From Winslowiella toletana (GTDB lineage Bacteria; Pseudomonadota; Gammaproteobacteria; Enterobacterales; Enterobacteriaceae): 64,000 bases of DNA. The number at the start of each line of letters is the position of its first letter. Position 1 is the stretch's first letter. The notes under the pieces are model-generated. The model saw only the letters and a program-made list of their open reading frames with translations, was not told where the DNA came from and did no database searches. The DNA lies in the NCBI RefSeq assembly GCF_017875465.1, contig NZ_JAGGMQ010000001.1:1922001-1986000 (forward strand), given 5' to 3'. This document shows, one piece after another, positions 1 through 22,428 of the stretch. Position numbers and translations under genes: made by a program.

Positions 1-185
<185 letters not shown>

Positions 186-198
186 TCAATCACCCCGA

Positions 199-555
199 TT
201 ATTTCTTGATCGGTTTACGCGGACCCTTACGGGTACGTGCGTTAGTCTTGGTACGCTGACCGCGAACCGGAAGACCACGACGATGACGCAAACCACGATA
301 GCAACCAAGGTCCATCAGACGCTTGATGCTCAGGGTGACTTCACGACGCAGATCGCCTTCAACGACGAACTTAGCAACTTCATCACGCAGCGTGTCAATT
401 TGTTCTTCAGACAGCTCACTGATCTTAACATTTTCAGCGATACCCGCAGAGGCGCAAATGGCCTGGGAGCGAGTCTTGCCGATACCGAAGATTGAAGTTA
501 ATGCAATCACGGTGTGTTTTTGATCAGGAATGTTAATGCCTGCTATACGGGCCAC
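199..555 (-). CDS. rpsM: 30S ribosomal protein S13
   Basis: This 118-residue protein of the 30S head makes bridges to the 50S subunit and contacts P-site tRNA. It starts [10 protein letters not shown], has the helix-two-turn-helix core, and ends in the basic tail [29 protein letters not shown] sequence that touches tRNA. The start codon is GTG (553-555), as I recall for E. coli, preceded by TAGGAG. It is the first gene of the alpha operon, so its start is the target of S4 translational repression through the leader just upstream. Confidence 0.98.
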   Translation of the reverse strand: MARIAGINIPDQKHTVIALTSIFGIGKTRSQAICASAGIAENVKISELSEEQIDTLRDEVAKFVVEGDLRREVTLSIKRLMDLGCYRGLRHRRGLPVRGQRTKTNARTRKGPRKPIKK

Positions 556-613
556 TATGCACTCCTACTATTTAAATATGCGCCCCATGCCGAAAAGCCC
601 GTTTTCAGGATAC
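556..613 (-). promoter_or_regulatory. Alpha-operon mRNA leader (S4-binding pseudoknot)
   Basis: Read on the minus strand, the stretch from GTATCCTGAAAACGGGC down to TAGGAGTGCATAGTG matches closely what I remember of the E. coli alpha-operon leader. There it folds into a nested pseudoknot around the rpsM ribosome-binding site that is trapped by ribosomal protein S4. The start of S4 repression would be the GTG at 553-555. The sequence resemblance is seen; S4 control is inferred from E. coli. Confidence 0.75.
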
Positions 614-646
614 TCAAATGGCAGCGCATAGACATACAAAAGATTG

Positions 647-665
647 GCTGGCTAATCTAGCCAGC
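647..665 (-). terminator. Hairpin between rpmJ and rpsM
   Basis: A perfect 8-bp stem (GCTGGCTA / TAGCCAGC, loop of 3) lies 34 bases past the rpmJ stop in the direction of transcription and is followed on the minus strand by CAATCTTTTG. This looks like a weak or partial intrinsic terminator separating the spc operon from the alpha operon. The T-run is short, so read-through is likely. Confidence 0.5.
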
Positions 666-698
666 TCAACCCGACTTTGCAAGAAAAATATGTGAAAA

Positions 699-2179
<1,481 letters not shown>

Positions 2180-2186
2180 CTGCTAC

Positions 2187-2624
<438 letters not shown>

Positions 2625-2804
2625 TTACTCCTCCACTTTAACCATGTAGGAAATCGCGTTAACCATGCCGCGTACTGCTGGCGTGTCTTCACGCTCTACG
2701 GTGTGGTTAATACGACGCAGACCCAGGCCAAGCAGCGTTGCCTTGTGTTTCGGCAAACGACCGATCGAACTGCGGGTTTGAGTAATTTTAATAGTCTTTG
2801 CCAT
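2625..2804 (-). CDS. rpmD: 50S ribosomal protein L30
   Basis: A 59-residue protein beginning [19 protein letters not shown] second in-frame ATG two codons upstream (2808-2810) would add Met-Thr, but the shorter start gives the family's usual length and N-terminus. L30 is a small alpha/beta protein at the base of the 50S central protuberance. The rpsE stop is 5 bases upstream. Confidence 0.96.
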   Translation of the reverse strand: MAKTIKITQTRSSIGRLPKHKATLLGLGLRRINHTVEREDTPAVRGMVNAISYMVKVEE

Positions 2805-2809
2805 GGTCA

Positions 2810-3319
<510 letters not shown>

Positions 3320-3324
3320 CTACC

Positions 3325-3687
<363 letters not shown>

Positions 3688-4221
3688 TTACTTCTTCTTA
3701 GCCTCTTTGGTACGCACGACTTCGTCGGCGTAACGAACACCCTTGCCTTTATAAGGCTCAGGACGACGGTAGGCGCGAATATCCGCTGCTACCTGACCAA
3801 TCAGCTGTTTATCAGCGCCTTTCAGCACGATCTCAGTCTGAGTTGGACATTCAGCAGTAATACCCGCTGGCAGCGCATGTTCAACAGGATGAGAGAAGCC
3901 CAGGGCCAAACTCACCGCGTTGCCTTTAATGGCCGCACGATAACCTACACCAACCAGCTGCAGCTTCTTAGTGAAGCCTTCGGTAACACCGATAACCATT
4001 GCGTTAAGCAGCGCGCGAGAAGTACCCGCCTGCGCCCATCCGTCAACAAAACCTTCGCGTGGAGCGAAAGTCAATTTGTTGTCTTCAGATTTAACTTCAA
4101 CAGCATCATTGATAGTACGAGTCAGCTCGCCGTTTTTACCTTTAATCGAAATTACCTGACCGTTGAGTTTTACCTCTACGCCGGCAGGAATCACGACTGG
4201 TGCTTTAGCAACACGAGACAT
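3688..4221 (-). CDS. rplF: 50S ribosomal protein L6
   Basis: A 177-residue protein with two related L6 domains (about residues 10-82 and 90-165) near the factor-binding site of the 50S subunit. The signature [14 protein letters not shown] stands near the C-terminus. The start ATG follows rpsH by 12 bases and is preceded by a GGAGG-type ribosome site. Confidence 0.98.
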   Translation of the reverse strand: MSRVAKAPVVIPAGVEVKLNGQVISIKGKNGELTRTINDAVEVKSEDNKLTFAPREGFVDGWAQAGTSRALLNAMVIGVTEGFTKKLQLVGVGYRAAIKGNAVSLALGFSHPVEHALPAGITAECPTQTEIVLKGADKQLIGQVAADIRAYRRPEPYKGKGVRYADEVVRTKEAKKK

Positions 4222-4233
4222 ATATTCCTCCGA

Positions 4234-4632
<399 letters not shown>

Positions 4633-4659
4633 TTACTCCCGTGATTCAATTGGTGACAA

Positions 4660-4974
<315 letters not shown>

Positions 4975-4979
4975 CTACC

Positions 4980-6242
<1,263 letters not shown>

Positions 6243-6310
6243 CTAATGTCAACTACTACTTCGGGACCTGTAAACAGGTCGTTTGAAAGCCCCATAATTG
6301 AGGGCGCGGC

Positions 6311-6340
6311 ATTATAACACCGGTTCTCGCATATGGGTAG
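6311..6340 (-). promoter_or_regulatory. spc operon promoter
   Basis: On the minus strand GGTGTTATAATGCCGCGCCC contains a perfect TATAAT -10 element (plus-strand 6311-6316). The -35 region around CTACCCAT is far from consensus. The sequence closely resembles the E. coli spc promoter as I remember it. It lies between the S10-operon terminator and rplN. Confidence 0.8.
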
Positions 6341-6345
6341 AAAAA

Positions 6346-6376
6346 ATAAACGGCTCGACTAAGCCGAGCCGTTTAT
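6346..6376 (-). terminator. S10 operon intrinsic terminator
   Basis: A perfect 12-bp stem (AAACGGCTCG core, loop of 7) is followed on the minus strand by TTTTTTCT, 26 bases past the rpsQ stop. This is a strong rho-independent terminator at the end of the S10 operon, directly ahead of the spc promoter. Confidence 0.9.
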
Positions 6377-6401
6377 CTTATTTTTTAGAGAGGGGATTCT
6401 A

Positions 6402-8613
<2,212 letters not shown>

Positions 8614-8626
8614 TTATCCTCTAAAA

Positions 8627-11022
<2,396 letters not shown>

Positions 11023-11042
11023 TCAATCGCTCAATGACCTGA

Positions 11043-11546
<504 letters not shown>

Positions 11547-11552
11547 CCGCGC

Positions 11553-11580
11553 ATTATACGTAGATCTGCTCAGGAAGCAA
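11553..11580 (-). promoter_or_regulatory. S10 operon promoter
   Basis: On the minus strand, TTGCTT (plus-strand 11575-11580) and a perfect TATAAT (11553-11558) are separated by 16 bases. A GC-rich GCGCGGGC stretch follows the -10 box, as in promoters under stringent control. It is the only good promoter found ahead of rpsJ. Confidence 0.8.
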
Positions 11581-11760
11581 CCCATAATCCACTTTGTCAC
11601 ACGGATATCTGGAATCAGTCTCAAATCCGCCGCAGTAAACACCGCAATTAATCATCTGCTGTTATGCGCCGCATTCCGGTTTGGTGATCTGCCCGCTGGC
11701 ATGCCGTGACAACCCGCAGGCTGCCATTTTATGCTGCACTGCAATTTACCGGGAGGCGTT
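11581..11760. other. Intergenic region ahead of the prepilin peptidase
   Basis: Together with the S10 leader this makes a gene-free stretch of about 400 bases. The left part belongs to the S10 promoter. The right part (11640-11760) must hold the promoter of the divergent peptidase gene, but no convincing -35/-10 pair was found. A GGGAGG ribosome site sits at 11750-11755. Confidence 0.5.
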
Positions 11761-12549
11761 ATGGATAACTGGCTGCTCGTTGCACCCGCACTGATAATCG
11801 GCGCCCTGTTGGGAAGTTTTCTGGGTCTGGCGATTGAGCGCTTCCCTGCCTGCGCCACCGGCCGTTGCTGGTTACAACGACTGTGCCATCCCGCTTCCCG
11901 TTGCAATTGCTGCGGCCATCCCCTCCGACTGGCGGATCTGCTGCCGCTGATCAGCTGGCTGTGGCTACGCGGTCGCTGCCGCTATTGCCGGCAGGCGATT
12001 GGCGCTTACCCCTGCTATATCGAATTACTGACTGGGCTGTTACTGGCGCTGCTGGCTATCGGCTGCCAGCGCCCTGCCCTGTTTGCCTGGCTGACTCTTT
12101 TTAGCTGCGCGGCGGCGGTGCTTAGCGAAATCGATCGGCGCCATCTGTTATTACCTGATGTTCTGACTCTGCCACTGTTATGGTGCGGCTTGCTGTTTAA
12201 CCTGCAACTCTCCTGCCTGCATCTGCAGCAAGCGGTCAGCGGCGCGATCTGCGGCTATCTCAGTTTCTGGCTGCTCTCCTGGCTATACCGTCTGGCGCGT
12301 AAGCATGAAGGCCTGGGCCGGGGAGACAGCAAATATTTTGCGGCCATTGGTGCATGGACCGGCGTGTCTGAGCTGCCGCTGGTGGCGACACTGGCGGCAG
12401 CGACGGGCATTGCTATCTGGCTGGGGAAAAAAGTGCGCTGCGAGAAAACCATCCTGCAACCTTTCGGGCCATGCCTGTCGATTGCCGGATGGTTGGTGCT
12501 TATTGCTCAACAAAATGGGGAAACTGACTGGCTTAACTGGCTGTTTTGA
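11761..12549 (+). CDS. gspO: Type IV prepilin peptidase / N-methyltransferase family (A24), solitary
   Basis: A 262-residue polytopic membrane aspartyl peptidase that would cleave leader peptides of type IV pilins or pseudopilins. Two CxxC pairs (Cys48/Cys51 and Cys73/Cys76) form the cytoplasmic zinc-type loop of full-length family members. The catalytic aspartates are in [11 protein letters not shown] (Asp125) and GRGDSK (Asp189). The ATG at 11761 follows GGGAGG; an upstream in-frame ATG (11731) has no ribosome site. The position beside bfr is that of E. coli gspO (hofD), but no other gsp gene is adjacent. The last 17 bases overlap the convergent bfr. Likely clients are the pilins used with hofMNOPQ; this is an inference. 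Confidence 0.88.
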   Translation: MDNWLLVAPALIIGALLGSFLGLAIERFPACATGRCWLQRLCHPASRCNCCGHPLRLADLLPLISWLWLRGRCRYCRQAIGAYPCYIELLTGLLLALLAIGCQRPALFAWLTLFSCAAAVLSEIDRRHLLLPDVLTLPLLWCGLLFNLQLSCLHLQQAVSGAICGYLSFWLLSWLYRLARKHEGLGRGDSKYFAAIGAWTGVSELPLVATLAAATGIAIWLGKKVRCEKTILQPFGPCLSIAGWLVLIAQQNGETDWLNWLF

Positions 12550-13009
12550 TTTGTGACTGCAGGTAGTTCTGAACACCGATTTTGACGATAAGATCGAGTT
12601 CAGTTTCAAGAAAATCGATATGGTGCTCTTCATCCGCCAGGATTTCGATCATCATATCGCGGCTGACATAATCGTGAACCTTATCTGCGTAAGCAATCGC
12701 CTCGCGCAGATCCTTCGCCCCTTCCAGCTCAAGCACCAGGTCAGACTTCAGTATCTCTTCAACATCCTCACCAATACGCAATCTGCCAAGATCCTGCAGG
12801 TTAGGAATGCCTTCAAGAAAAAGGATACGTTCAATGTATTTGTCCGCATGCTTCATTTCATCAATTGATTCATGGTACTCAATATCATTCAGACGCATCA
12901 GTCCCCAATTTTTGAACATTCGCGCATGCAGGAAGTACTGGTTAATCGCTACCAGTTCATTTCCTAACAATTTGTTGAGATGACTTATGATTTTAGTATC
13001 GCCCTTCAT
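12533..13009 (-). CDS. bfr: Bacterioferritin
   Basis: A 158-residue four-helix-bundle subunit of the 24-mer heme-containing iron store. All ferroxidase-centre ligands are at the expected places (Glu18, Glu51, His54, Glu94, Glu127, His130), and Met52 is the heme ligand shared between two subunits. It is preceded by bfd, whose ferredoxin reduces the stored iron for release. The 3' end overlaps the prepilin peptidase gene by 17 bases on the opposite strand. Confidence 0.97.
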   Translation of the reverse strand: MKGDTKIISHLNKLLGNELVAINQYFLHARMFKNWGLMRLNDIEYHESIDEMKHADKYIERILFLEGIPNLQDLGRLRIGEDVEEILKSDLVLELEGAKDLREAIAYADKVHDYVSRDMMIEILADEEHHIDFLETELDLIVKIGVQNYLQSQIKTAS

Positions 13010-13093
13010 TTTGCTTCCTCCGCTTCCAGTTAATATCAGCGTAGATGCGGTTTGAAGGAAGTCAAAATTCCATGACGAAAAGCAGGGTTATTG

Positions 13094-13288
13094 TCAGGCG
13101 ATCTCTTTGTACTGCGGAGAGTGTTGCAACTCTTCATCCATAATTTCACGCGCGGCGCGAACGCATTTACCACACTGCTTGCCTACCGGGACAAACTGGC
13201 GAAGATGCTGAATAGATTTGGGCTGGTAACGGCGAACCACTTCACGAATGGCTTTATCACTGACGGCATTACACAAACAGACGTACAT
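13094..13288 (-). CDS. bfd: Bacterioferritin-associated ferredoxin
   Basis: A 64-residue [2Fe-2S] protein with cluster ligands Cys4, Cys6, Cys39 and Cys42 (MYVCLC and GKQCGKC). It binds bacterioferritin near the heme and passes electrons to it, freeing stored iron. It lies 84 bases upstream of bfr in the same direction and probably in the same transcript. In E. coli bfd is induced by iron starvation through Fur; only a weak Fur-like sequence is visible upstream here. Confidence 0.96.
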   Translation of the reverse strand: MYVCLCNAVSDKAIREVVRRYQPKSIQHLRQFVPVGKQCGKCVRAAREIMDEELQHSPQYKEIA

Positions 13289-13391
13289 TTATTTACTCCA
13301 GTACAATTTCTGATCAATAGTGTAAATGCGAATCGTTTTTATTTCAATCTCTATGCATAGAATGGCGACAACGCCCATGTATTTCAGGCAA

Positions 13392-13419
13392 AAAAAAGAG
13401 CACCGAAGTGCTCTTTTTT
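13392..13419. terminator. tufA/str operon terminator, bidirectional
   Basis: A perfect 12-bp inverted repeat (AAAAAAGAGCAC, loop CGAA, GTGCTCTTTTTT) lies 56 bases past the tufA stop. It has a run of T on either strand, so it can end the str operon on the minus strand and also stop plus-strand transcripts. Confidence 0.93.
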
Positions 13420-13474
13420 AATGCTCTGGTTTATTGCTGTGGCCAGTCTCCCGGCCACCTCAAATTATCGGCAA

Positions 13475-14707
<1,233 letters not shown>

Positions 14708-14728
14708 TCAATATGTTAAAACTGTAGC

Positions 14729-16867
<2,139 letters not shown>

Positions 16868-16936
16868 TCAAGGTTAGTTAACCCAGGCGGGTTGGCTGAA
16901 AGCGCCCGCCTGGTTAGCTTAACTACTACGTGGCTA

Positions 16937-17422
<486 letters not shown>

Positions 17423-17502
17423 TTAATTCAGGATTGTCCAAAACTCTACGAGTTTATTTTGACATTTATTTAAAACGTTTGGCCTTACTTAACGGAGAAC
17501 CA

Positions 17503-17980
<478 letters not shown>

Positions 17981-18002
17981 GAAATAACCAGGATTTCGTG
18001 TT

Positions 18003-18290
18003 TCACCAGGTCATTTGCTGAGGATGTTTCACCGCCAGCGCAACGAACTCAGTATAGCTTACCGGCGTCACTTTGGCTGAAATCTGAGCAGAAAGTCCGC
18101 GCGCGTCAACGTCCTCCTGCAAAATGTAAATTGTAACCGGCGCCGTTAATAACGCAGTTAACGCCTGACTGCCTGCCAGTGCCGCCAGAACGCCATCCTG
18201 CAGTAATAACAGCTCATCGCCGCTTTTCAGCATCCGCAACAGTAGCGCGAAGTCGCACTGGAAGGGAGAGTTCATCAGCGTATGCAGCAT
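18003..18290 (-). CDS. tusB: tRNA 2-thiouridine relay protein TusB
   Basis: A 95-residue subunit of the cytoplasmic TusBCD heterohexamer, which passes sulfur from TusA to TusE for 2-thiolation of the wobble uridine (mnm5s2U34) in some tRNAs. The sequence MLHTLMNSPFQCDFALLLRML is typical of TusB. It lies 9 bases after tusC. Only TusD carries the catalytic cysteine of this complex. Confidence 0.93.
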   Translation of the reverse strand: MLHTLMNSPFQCDFALLLRMLKSGDELLLLQDGVLAALAGSQALTALLTAPVTIYILQEDVDARGLSAQISAKVTPVSYTEFVALAVKHPQQMTW

Positions 18291-18299
18291 GGTGCTTCC

Positions 18300-18659
18300 T
18301 TAAAACGTCACAATACGGTCGAACTGATCAAGCCGCTGGCGCAATGCATCAGCGCTTAACACCTCGGCGGGCAGCACGCGTGGGTCCTCGGCCGTTAATC
18401 CGCGTTCGGCCAGCGAGTCCGCGCAGATATAGCACTGCTCCACCTCGTACAGCGGCAAAACGCCGAAGGTAGCGATATAATTGCGTGCCAGAATTTTCTC
18501 CGGCTGCTGACCGGCAGTAAGCTGCAATACGCCATCGCCAATAAAAAACAGCGCAATATTTTCACTCAGTGCTGAAGTGGCCAGCACCGCATCCAGCCCT
18601 TCGCGTCCGGCGCTGCTGCCATGCGGGGCGCGGGTAAAGATAAAAGCGATTGAATTCAT
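18300..18659 (-). CDS. tusC: tRNA 2-thiouridine relay protein TusC
   Basis: A 119-residue DsrE/DsrF-fold subunit of TusBCD. It shows [20 protein letters not shown] near the N-terminus and the end [17 protein letters not shown], both typical of TusC. The ATG shares its base with the tusD stop region (18659), so the three genes are translationally coupled. Confidence 0.94.
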   Translation of the reverse strand: MNSIAFIFTRAPHGSSAGREGLDAVLATSALSENIALFFIGDGVLQLTAGQQPEKILARNYIATFGVLPLYEVEQCYICADSLAERGLTAEDPRVLPAEVLSADALRQRLDQFDRIVTF

Positions 18660-19045
18660 CAGAACTGCACCAGTCGTTCACAATTTAACGCCGCTTCCGC
18701 CAGCGAACCTAAACCCGTCAGCTGAAAACCCGGTTGCAGATTCGCCGCGGGCAGCGCCAGACTCTGTGCCTGCTGCTGATCGGTCACGCCACGTCGTAAC
18801 GCCGCCGCCACACAGATATGCAGCGCCGTGCCATGCTCAGCCTGAAGCTGCTGCCAGGCGCGCACCAGGTCAAACTCATCGCTGGCAGGCGCCGTCAGCT
18901 GGTTGGCGTTCAGCACCCCTTCGCGATAGAAGAATACGCTGCTCAGCGTATGCCCCGCCGCAATTAAGGCTTTGGCAAACAGCCAGGCGCTGCTTGCCTG
19001 CTGGGTGCCATAGGCCGGGCCGGTAACCAGCAGAGTAAACTGCAT
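18659..19045 (-). CDS. tusD: tRNA 2-thiouridine relay protein TusD (catalytic cysteine)
   Basis: A 128-residue DsrE-fold subunit. The sulfur-carrying cysteine is Cys78 in [12 protein letters not shown]. The N-terminus [20 protein letters not shown] and the end [10 protein letters not shown] are standard. The start overlaps the yheO stop by one base, which ties the relay to this regulator in one transcript. Confidence 0.96.
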   Translation of the reverse strand: MQFTLLVTGPAYGTQQASSAWLFAKALIAAGHTLSSVFFYREGVLNANQLTAPASDEFDLVRAWQQLQAEHGTALHICVAAALRRGVTDQQQAQSLALPAANLQPGFQLTGLGSLAEAALNCERLVQF

Positions 19046-19767
19046 TAACGATCCTGGCCCTGGAAATCACCGCTTTTAAACTGGCGAATATAGAGATAGA
19101 CGGTGTGCTTGGAGATATTCAGACGGTCCGCCACCTGATTAATCGCATCTTTGATATCGAAAATACCCTTCTCATACAGATTAAGCACAATCTGGCGATT
19201 CTTGGCATTATTCGACACATTGCGATCGGCGCTCACCTCTTCAATCGTGAACTCCAGCGTCTGTGTCACCAGATCCTCCACCGAAGAAGCGAAGTTAACT
19301 GATGAAGCCACCTCTTTGATTTCCGGCGGCATAAAGGTCGACATAATCTGCGAGAACGGCACATCGAGATTCATATTGATGCACAGCAGCCCGATCACCC
19401 GCTCCTCACGATTGCGAATCGCGATGGTCACCGACTTCATCAGCACCCCGCTTTTGGCGCGGGTAAAATAGGCCTTTGACACATTACTGTCAGCGCCGGT
19501 CATATCGTGCAGCATACGCAGGGCGAGGTCGGTAATGGGCGAACCGACTTTACGGCCGGTATGTTCGCCATTAGCAATGCGCACGGCTGAACACTTCAAA
19601 TCCTCCAGCGAGTGCAGGACGATTTCACAATGTGAGCCGATCAGCATCGCCAGACCATCAACCACCGCTTCATACGACTGCAGAATATCGTGGTCGGTCT
19701 GAATAAATGGCCGTTGCTCCAGTAAGTCTGATTCGATCAACTCACCGGGACTGAATGGATTAGACAT
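19045..19767 (-). CDS. yheO: YheO-type transcriptional regulator (PAS-like plus HTH)
   Basis: A 240-residue putative DNA-binding protein. The N-terminal YheO/PAS-like domain (about residues 25-145) contains [16 protein letters not shown] and the segment [14 protein letters not shown]. The C-terminal helix-turn-helix reads [19 protein letters not shown] (about residues 210-228). It is the first gene of the yheO-tusDCB unit. The ligand and targets are unknown to me; regulation of sulfur transfer genes is only suggested by linkage. Confidence 0.9.
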   Translation of the reverse strand: MSNPFSPGELIESDLLEQRPFIQTDHDILQSYEAVVDGLAMLIGSHCEIVLHSLEDLKCSAVRIANGEHTGRKVGSPITDLALRMLHDMTGADSNVSKAYFTRAKSGVLMKSVTIAIRNREERVIGLLCINMNLDVPFSQIMSTFMPPEIKEVASSVNFASSVEDLVTQTLEFTIEEVSADRNVSNNAKNRQIVLNLYEKGIFDIKDAINQVADRLNISKHTVYLYIRQFKSGDFQGQDR

Positions 19768-19940
19768 GGAAGAGACACCCTAATATTGGCTGGAGCCTGT
19801 CTCAGCGCGGCCTGGGCAGACTCAACATACAGAATTTTGCGCGAAGGATAGTTTAGCAAATCAGGGAAAGCTGTGTCCTGGCCTTTGTTGCTAATTGCGC
19901 AGAATCACTAAAACTGTGCGGCTCAGGGCATAAAAACAGA

Positions 19941-19967
19941 ACCGCCGCAGTGATTGCGGCGGTTTTT
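19941..19967. terminator. Hairpin terminator downstream of fkpA
   Basis: A 9-bp GC-rich stem (ACCGCCGCA / TGCGGCGGT, loop of 5) is followed by TTTTT on the plus strand. On the minus strand, in the direction of fkpA, it is followed by TCTGTTTTTATG. It lies 27 bases past the fkpA stop and best serves as the fkpA terminator. Confidence 0.8.
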
Positions 19968-19993
19968 ACAGACAGGAAACCACTGGTCAGAGA

Positions 19994-20821
19994 TTACTGA
20001 GCAGCAGGTTTCTCTGCCGGCGCCTGAGCGTCGACTTTAGGTGCTGGTTTGATATCCAGCAGCTCAACGTCAAACACCAGCGTGGAGTTAGCCGGAATAC
20101 CCGGAACGCCATTTTTACCGTAAGCCAGGTTTGGTGGGATCACCAGCTTGATTTTACCGCCTTTCTTCACGTGCTTCAGGCCTTCAGTCCAGCCAGGGAT
20201 CACGCCGTCAAGACGGAAAGAGAGTGGCTCACCACGGGTATAGGAGTTGTCGAACTCTGTACCGTCGGTCAGCGTACCTTTGTAGTTCACTACCACGGTA
20301 TCGCTATCTTTTGGCGCATCACCGCTGCCTTCTTTCTCAACCTGATACAGCAGGCCAGACTCAGTTTTCTTCACGCCTTTCTCTTTGGCGAATTTAGCCG
20401 CGTAAGCTTCGCCTTTACCGGCGTTCTCTTTCGCGTCTTTTTCCATCTTCGCCTGAGCGGCGCCCTTCACACGGCCTTCAAAAGATTGCAGAGTCTGCTC
20501 AATCTCTTTATCGGTGAGTTTGCTTTTACCGGAAAATGCATCCTGAACACCGGAGATCAGCTGATCTTTATCCAGTGCGATGCCCAGTTTCTCTTGTTCT
20601 TTCAGAGAGTTTTCCATATAGCGACCCAGCGATGCACCCAGTGCATAAGCGGACTGCTGGTCTTCATTTTTAAACGCAGCATTCTTCGGAGCCTGAGGCG
20701 CGGCCTGTTGAGCAGGTGCAGTTTCTTGAGCAGGTGCAGTTTCTGCAGCCATTGCCAGCGGTGCATTCAGCGCTACGGCCATGGTGGTGGCTAACAATGT
20801 GACTTTAAACAGTGATTTCAT
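19994..20821 (-). CDS. fkpA: Periplasmic FKBP-type peptidyl-prolyl isomerase and chaperone FkpA
   Basis: A 275-residue secreted protein. The signal peptide MKSLFKVTLLATTMAVALNA ends near PLAMAAE. An alanine/glutamine/proline repeat (TAPAQETAPAQ) follows, then the N-terminal dimerisation domain and the C-terminal FKBP domain (DTVVVNYKGTL, YTRGEPLSFRLDGVIPGW, AYGKNGVPGIP). The start is Met of MKSLF: the frame is open four codons further but only to a TTG, and GGAG stands ahead of this ATG. It helps fold outer-membrane and periplasmic proteins. A candidate sigma-E promoter lies upstream. Confidence 0.97.
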   Translation of the reverse strand: MKSLFKVTLLATTMAVALNAPLAMAAETAPAQETAPAQQAAPQAPKNAAFKNEDQQSAYALGASLGRYMENSLKEQEKLGIALDKDQLISGVQDAFSGKSKLTDKEIEQTLQSFEGRVKGAAQAKMEKDAKENAGKGEAYAAKFAKEKGVKKTESGLLYQVEKEGSGDAPKDSDTVVVNYKGTLTDGTEFDNSYTRGEPLSFRLDGVIPGWTEGLKHVKKGGKIKLVIPPNLAYGKNGVPGIPANSTLVFDVELLDIKPAPKVDAQAPAEKPAAQ

Positions 20822-20937
20822 CCATTTCTCCAAAACCGAAGCCTCTCACCTCGGGAATAAATTTTAACCTTTCGGTCAGTACTATAACTGTGCGCGAAGA
20901 AACTACCTACTCTCGCAACAAAATTACTAAGTTAACC

Positions 20938-20965
20938 TACGACTGTTGTAATGCCGTTAAGTTTC
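20938..20965 (-). promoter_or_regulatory. Candidate sigma-E promoter of fkpA
   Basis: On the minus strand GAAACTT (plus-strand 20959-20965; consensus GGAACTT, one mismatch) is followed after 16 bases by TCGTA (20938-20942; consensus TCTGA, partial match). It lies 117-144 bases ahead of the fkpA start. fkpA is a known sigma-E target in E. coli; the site here is proposed by eye. Confidence 0.45.
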
Positions 20966-21109
20966 AAAGAGTACGTATAGACGACATCGGCCTTTTTCAA
21001 TCGTTATGGCGAAATTAGCTGCTTTTACCTGGTGAAAGCCATGCTTTTGCCGTTAGAATCAGACGATTCGCCGCCATGTGATTCGCATGCGGTAACAAGA
21101 GGAAATAGT

Positions 21110-21328
21110 ATGCAACAATCATTGTTTGAACAGCGGCTGGAGATGCTGGAAAGCAAACTGGCTTTTCAGGAGCACACCATCGATGAGCTGAATCAGACGG
21201 TGGTGCAGCATGAGCTGGAGATGGCGAAGATGCGTGAACAGCTACGTCTGATGCTGGATAAGCTGAAGGCGGCGGCGCCATCCATGATTGCCTCGCAATC
21301 CGAAGAAGTGCCCCCACCGCATTATTAA
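21110..21328 (+). CDS. slyX: SlyX family coiled-coil protein
   Basis: A 72-residue protein, almost entirely one heptad-patterned coiled coil (residues about 4-52: [20 protein letters not shown], then [19 protein letters not shown]), ending in the conserved SEEVPPPHY. The start is the ATG at 21110 after AAGAGGAAAT; an upstream in-frame ATG at 21032 lacks a ribosome site. Its function is not known to me. It is convergent with slyD. Confidence 0.92.
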   Translation: MQQSLFEQRLEMLESKLAFQEHTIDELNQTVVQHELEMAKMREQLRLMLDKLKAAAPSMIASQSEEVPPPHY

Positions 21329-21340
21329 ACCGCAAATAAC

Positions 21341-21368
21341 AAAAAAGGTCGCCTGAGCGACCTTTTTT
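21341..21368. terminator. Bidirectional terminator between slyX and slyD
   Basis: A perfect 12-bp inverted repeat (AAAAAAGGTCGC, loop CTGA, GCGACCTTTTTT) sits between the two convergent stop codons and has a T-run on each strand, so it can serve both genes. Confidence 0.94.
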
Positions 21369-21387
21369 AACCAGCAAGCAATAATGC

Positions 21388-21942
21388 TTAGTGGCTGCAG
21401 CCACACCCACCGGTGCCGCAACCGCCGTTACCGTGATCATGGTCGTGATCATGGTCGTGGTCGTGATGATGACCGCCTTCGCCGTGAACGTGGCCATGAG
21501 CCAGCTCTTCCGCCGTAGCTTCACGAATCGCCATCACTTCAACGTTAAAGTTCAGGTTCTGACCCGCCAGCATATGGTTACCATCAACCACCACATGCTC
21601 ATCTTCAACTTCAGTGATTTCTACTGGAACCGGACCCTGATCGGTCTCCGCCAGGAAACGCATGCCAACCTGCAGCTCGTCGACGCCCATGAACACGTCT
21701 TTAGGTACACGCTGCACCAGGTTGTCATCGTACTGGCCGTAAGCATCATTTGACGCGATATGCACATCAAACTTATCGCCAACCACGTGATCTTCCAGTG
21801 CTTTTTCCAGACCAGAAATCAGGGAGCCATGTCCGTGCAGATAGTCCAGCGGTGCGCTCACCGGAGACTCGTCAACCAATACACCGTCTTCTGTACGAAC
21901 TTGATAGGCCAGGCTTACCACCAGGTCTTTTGCTACTTTCAT
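21388..21942 (-). CDS. slyD: FKBP-type peptidyl-prolyl isomerase / metallochaperone SlyD
   Basis: A 184-residue cytoplasmic protein. The FKBP domain (residues 1-70 and 130-150) has the IF chaperone flap inserted between its halves. The C-terminal tail is rich in His, Asp and Cys (HHHDHDHDHDHDHG, then CGTGGCGCSH) and binds nickel; in E. coli it helps hydrogenase maturation. The ATG giving MKVAKDLVVSLAYQV is chosen over an open-frame extension of 13 codons. It is the common contaminant of nickel affinity columns. Confidence 0.96.
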   Translation of the reverse strand: MKVAKDLVVSLAYQVRTEDGVLVDESPVSAPLDYLHGHGSLISGLEKALEDHVVGDKFDVHIASNDAYGQYDDNLVQRVPKDVFMGVDELQVGMRFLAETDQGPVPVEITEVEDEHVVVDGNHMLAGQNLNFNVEVMAIREATAEELAHGHVHGEGGHHHDHDHDHDHDHGNGGCGTGGCGCSH

Positions 21943-22093
21943 GATATCTCCTAACCGTTGAGAACGTTGATCCTGCCTCATTGGTCTATTTTTGCGTGCA
22001 ATAATACCAACCAGAGAGGTTCTTAATTGCGCCGATTGTAACGGAATTCAACCCTGCTGTACGCTTAAGCTTAAAAAAAGCTGGGGTATTACG

Positions 22094-22288
22094 CTACTCA
22101 GGATGAAAAATACCGATCACTTGCTCACTAGTGCGAACCTGATCGCGTACCTGCTTATCCGCTTCACGCATTTGATGGCCGCACTTTACACACTCAACGA
22201 CATCAACATTGTTTTCGCGCCACAACGCGAGTGTATCTTTTTCCTGACAGTGCGGACAAACCGCACCGGCGATAAAACGTTTACGCAT
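22094..22288 (-). CDS. yheV: YheV family zinc-ribbon protein
   Basis: A 64-residue protein with two CxxC pairs (CPHC at residues 11-14 and CVKC at 33-36) that should bind one zinc ion. It begins MRKRFIAGAVCPHC and ends EQVIGIFHPE. The open frame continues upstream, but family length and the GGAAA-type site favour this Met. Its function is not known to me. It lies between slyD and kefB; its start is 140 bases from the kefB stop. Confidence 0.9.
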   Translation of the reverse strand: MRKRFIAGAVCPHCQEKDTLALWRENNVDVVECVKCGHQMREADKQVRDQVRTSEQVIGIFHPE

Positions 22289-22428
22289 TCTGTTTTCCAA
22301 ATTGGCTATTTTGCCGTCGGTGGCGAAGAGAGTTCGTATCACGCCAGCGCGCAAAAACCGGAGCGTACTGGGTACGTGAGGATTTTGAACACTGCCGTGA
22401 CGCGAAATATCAAGCGAACCAGGCAAAA

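Noticed and set aside
13318..13350. Possible Fur box upstream of bfd
   Set aside because: The AT-rich sequence AAATGCGAATCGTTTTTATTTC matches the hexamer pattern poorly; Fur control of bfd is known in E. coli but cannot be shown from this sequence.
21461..21480. Short tandem repeat near the end of slyD
   Set aside because: It is the codon pattern of the His-Asp metal-binding tail, not an independent repeat array.
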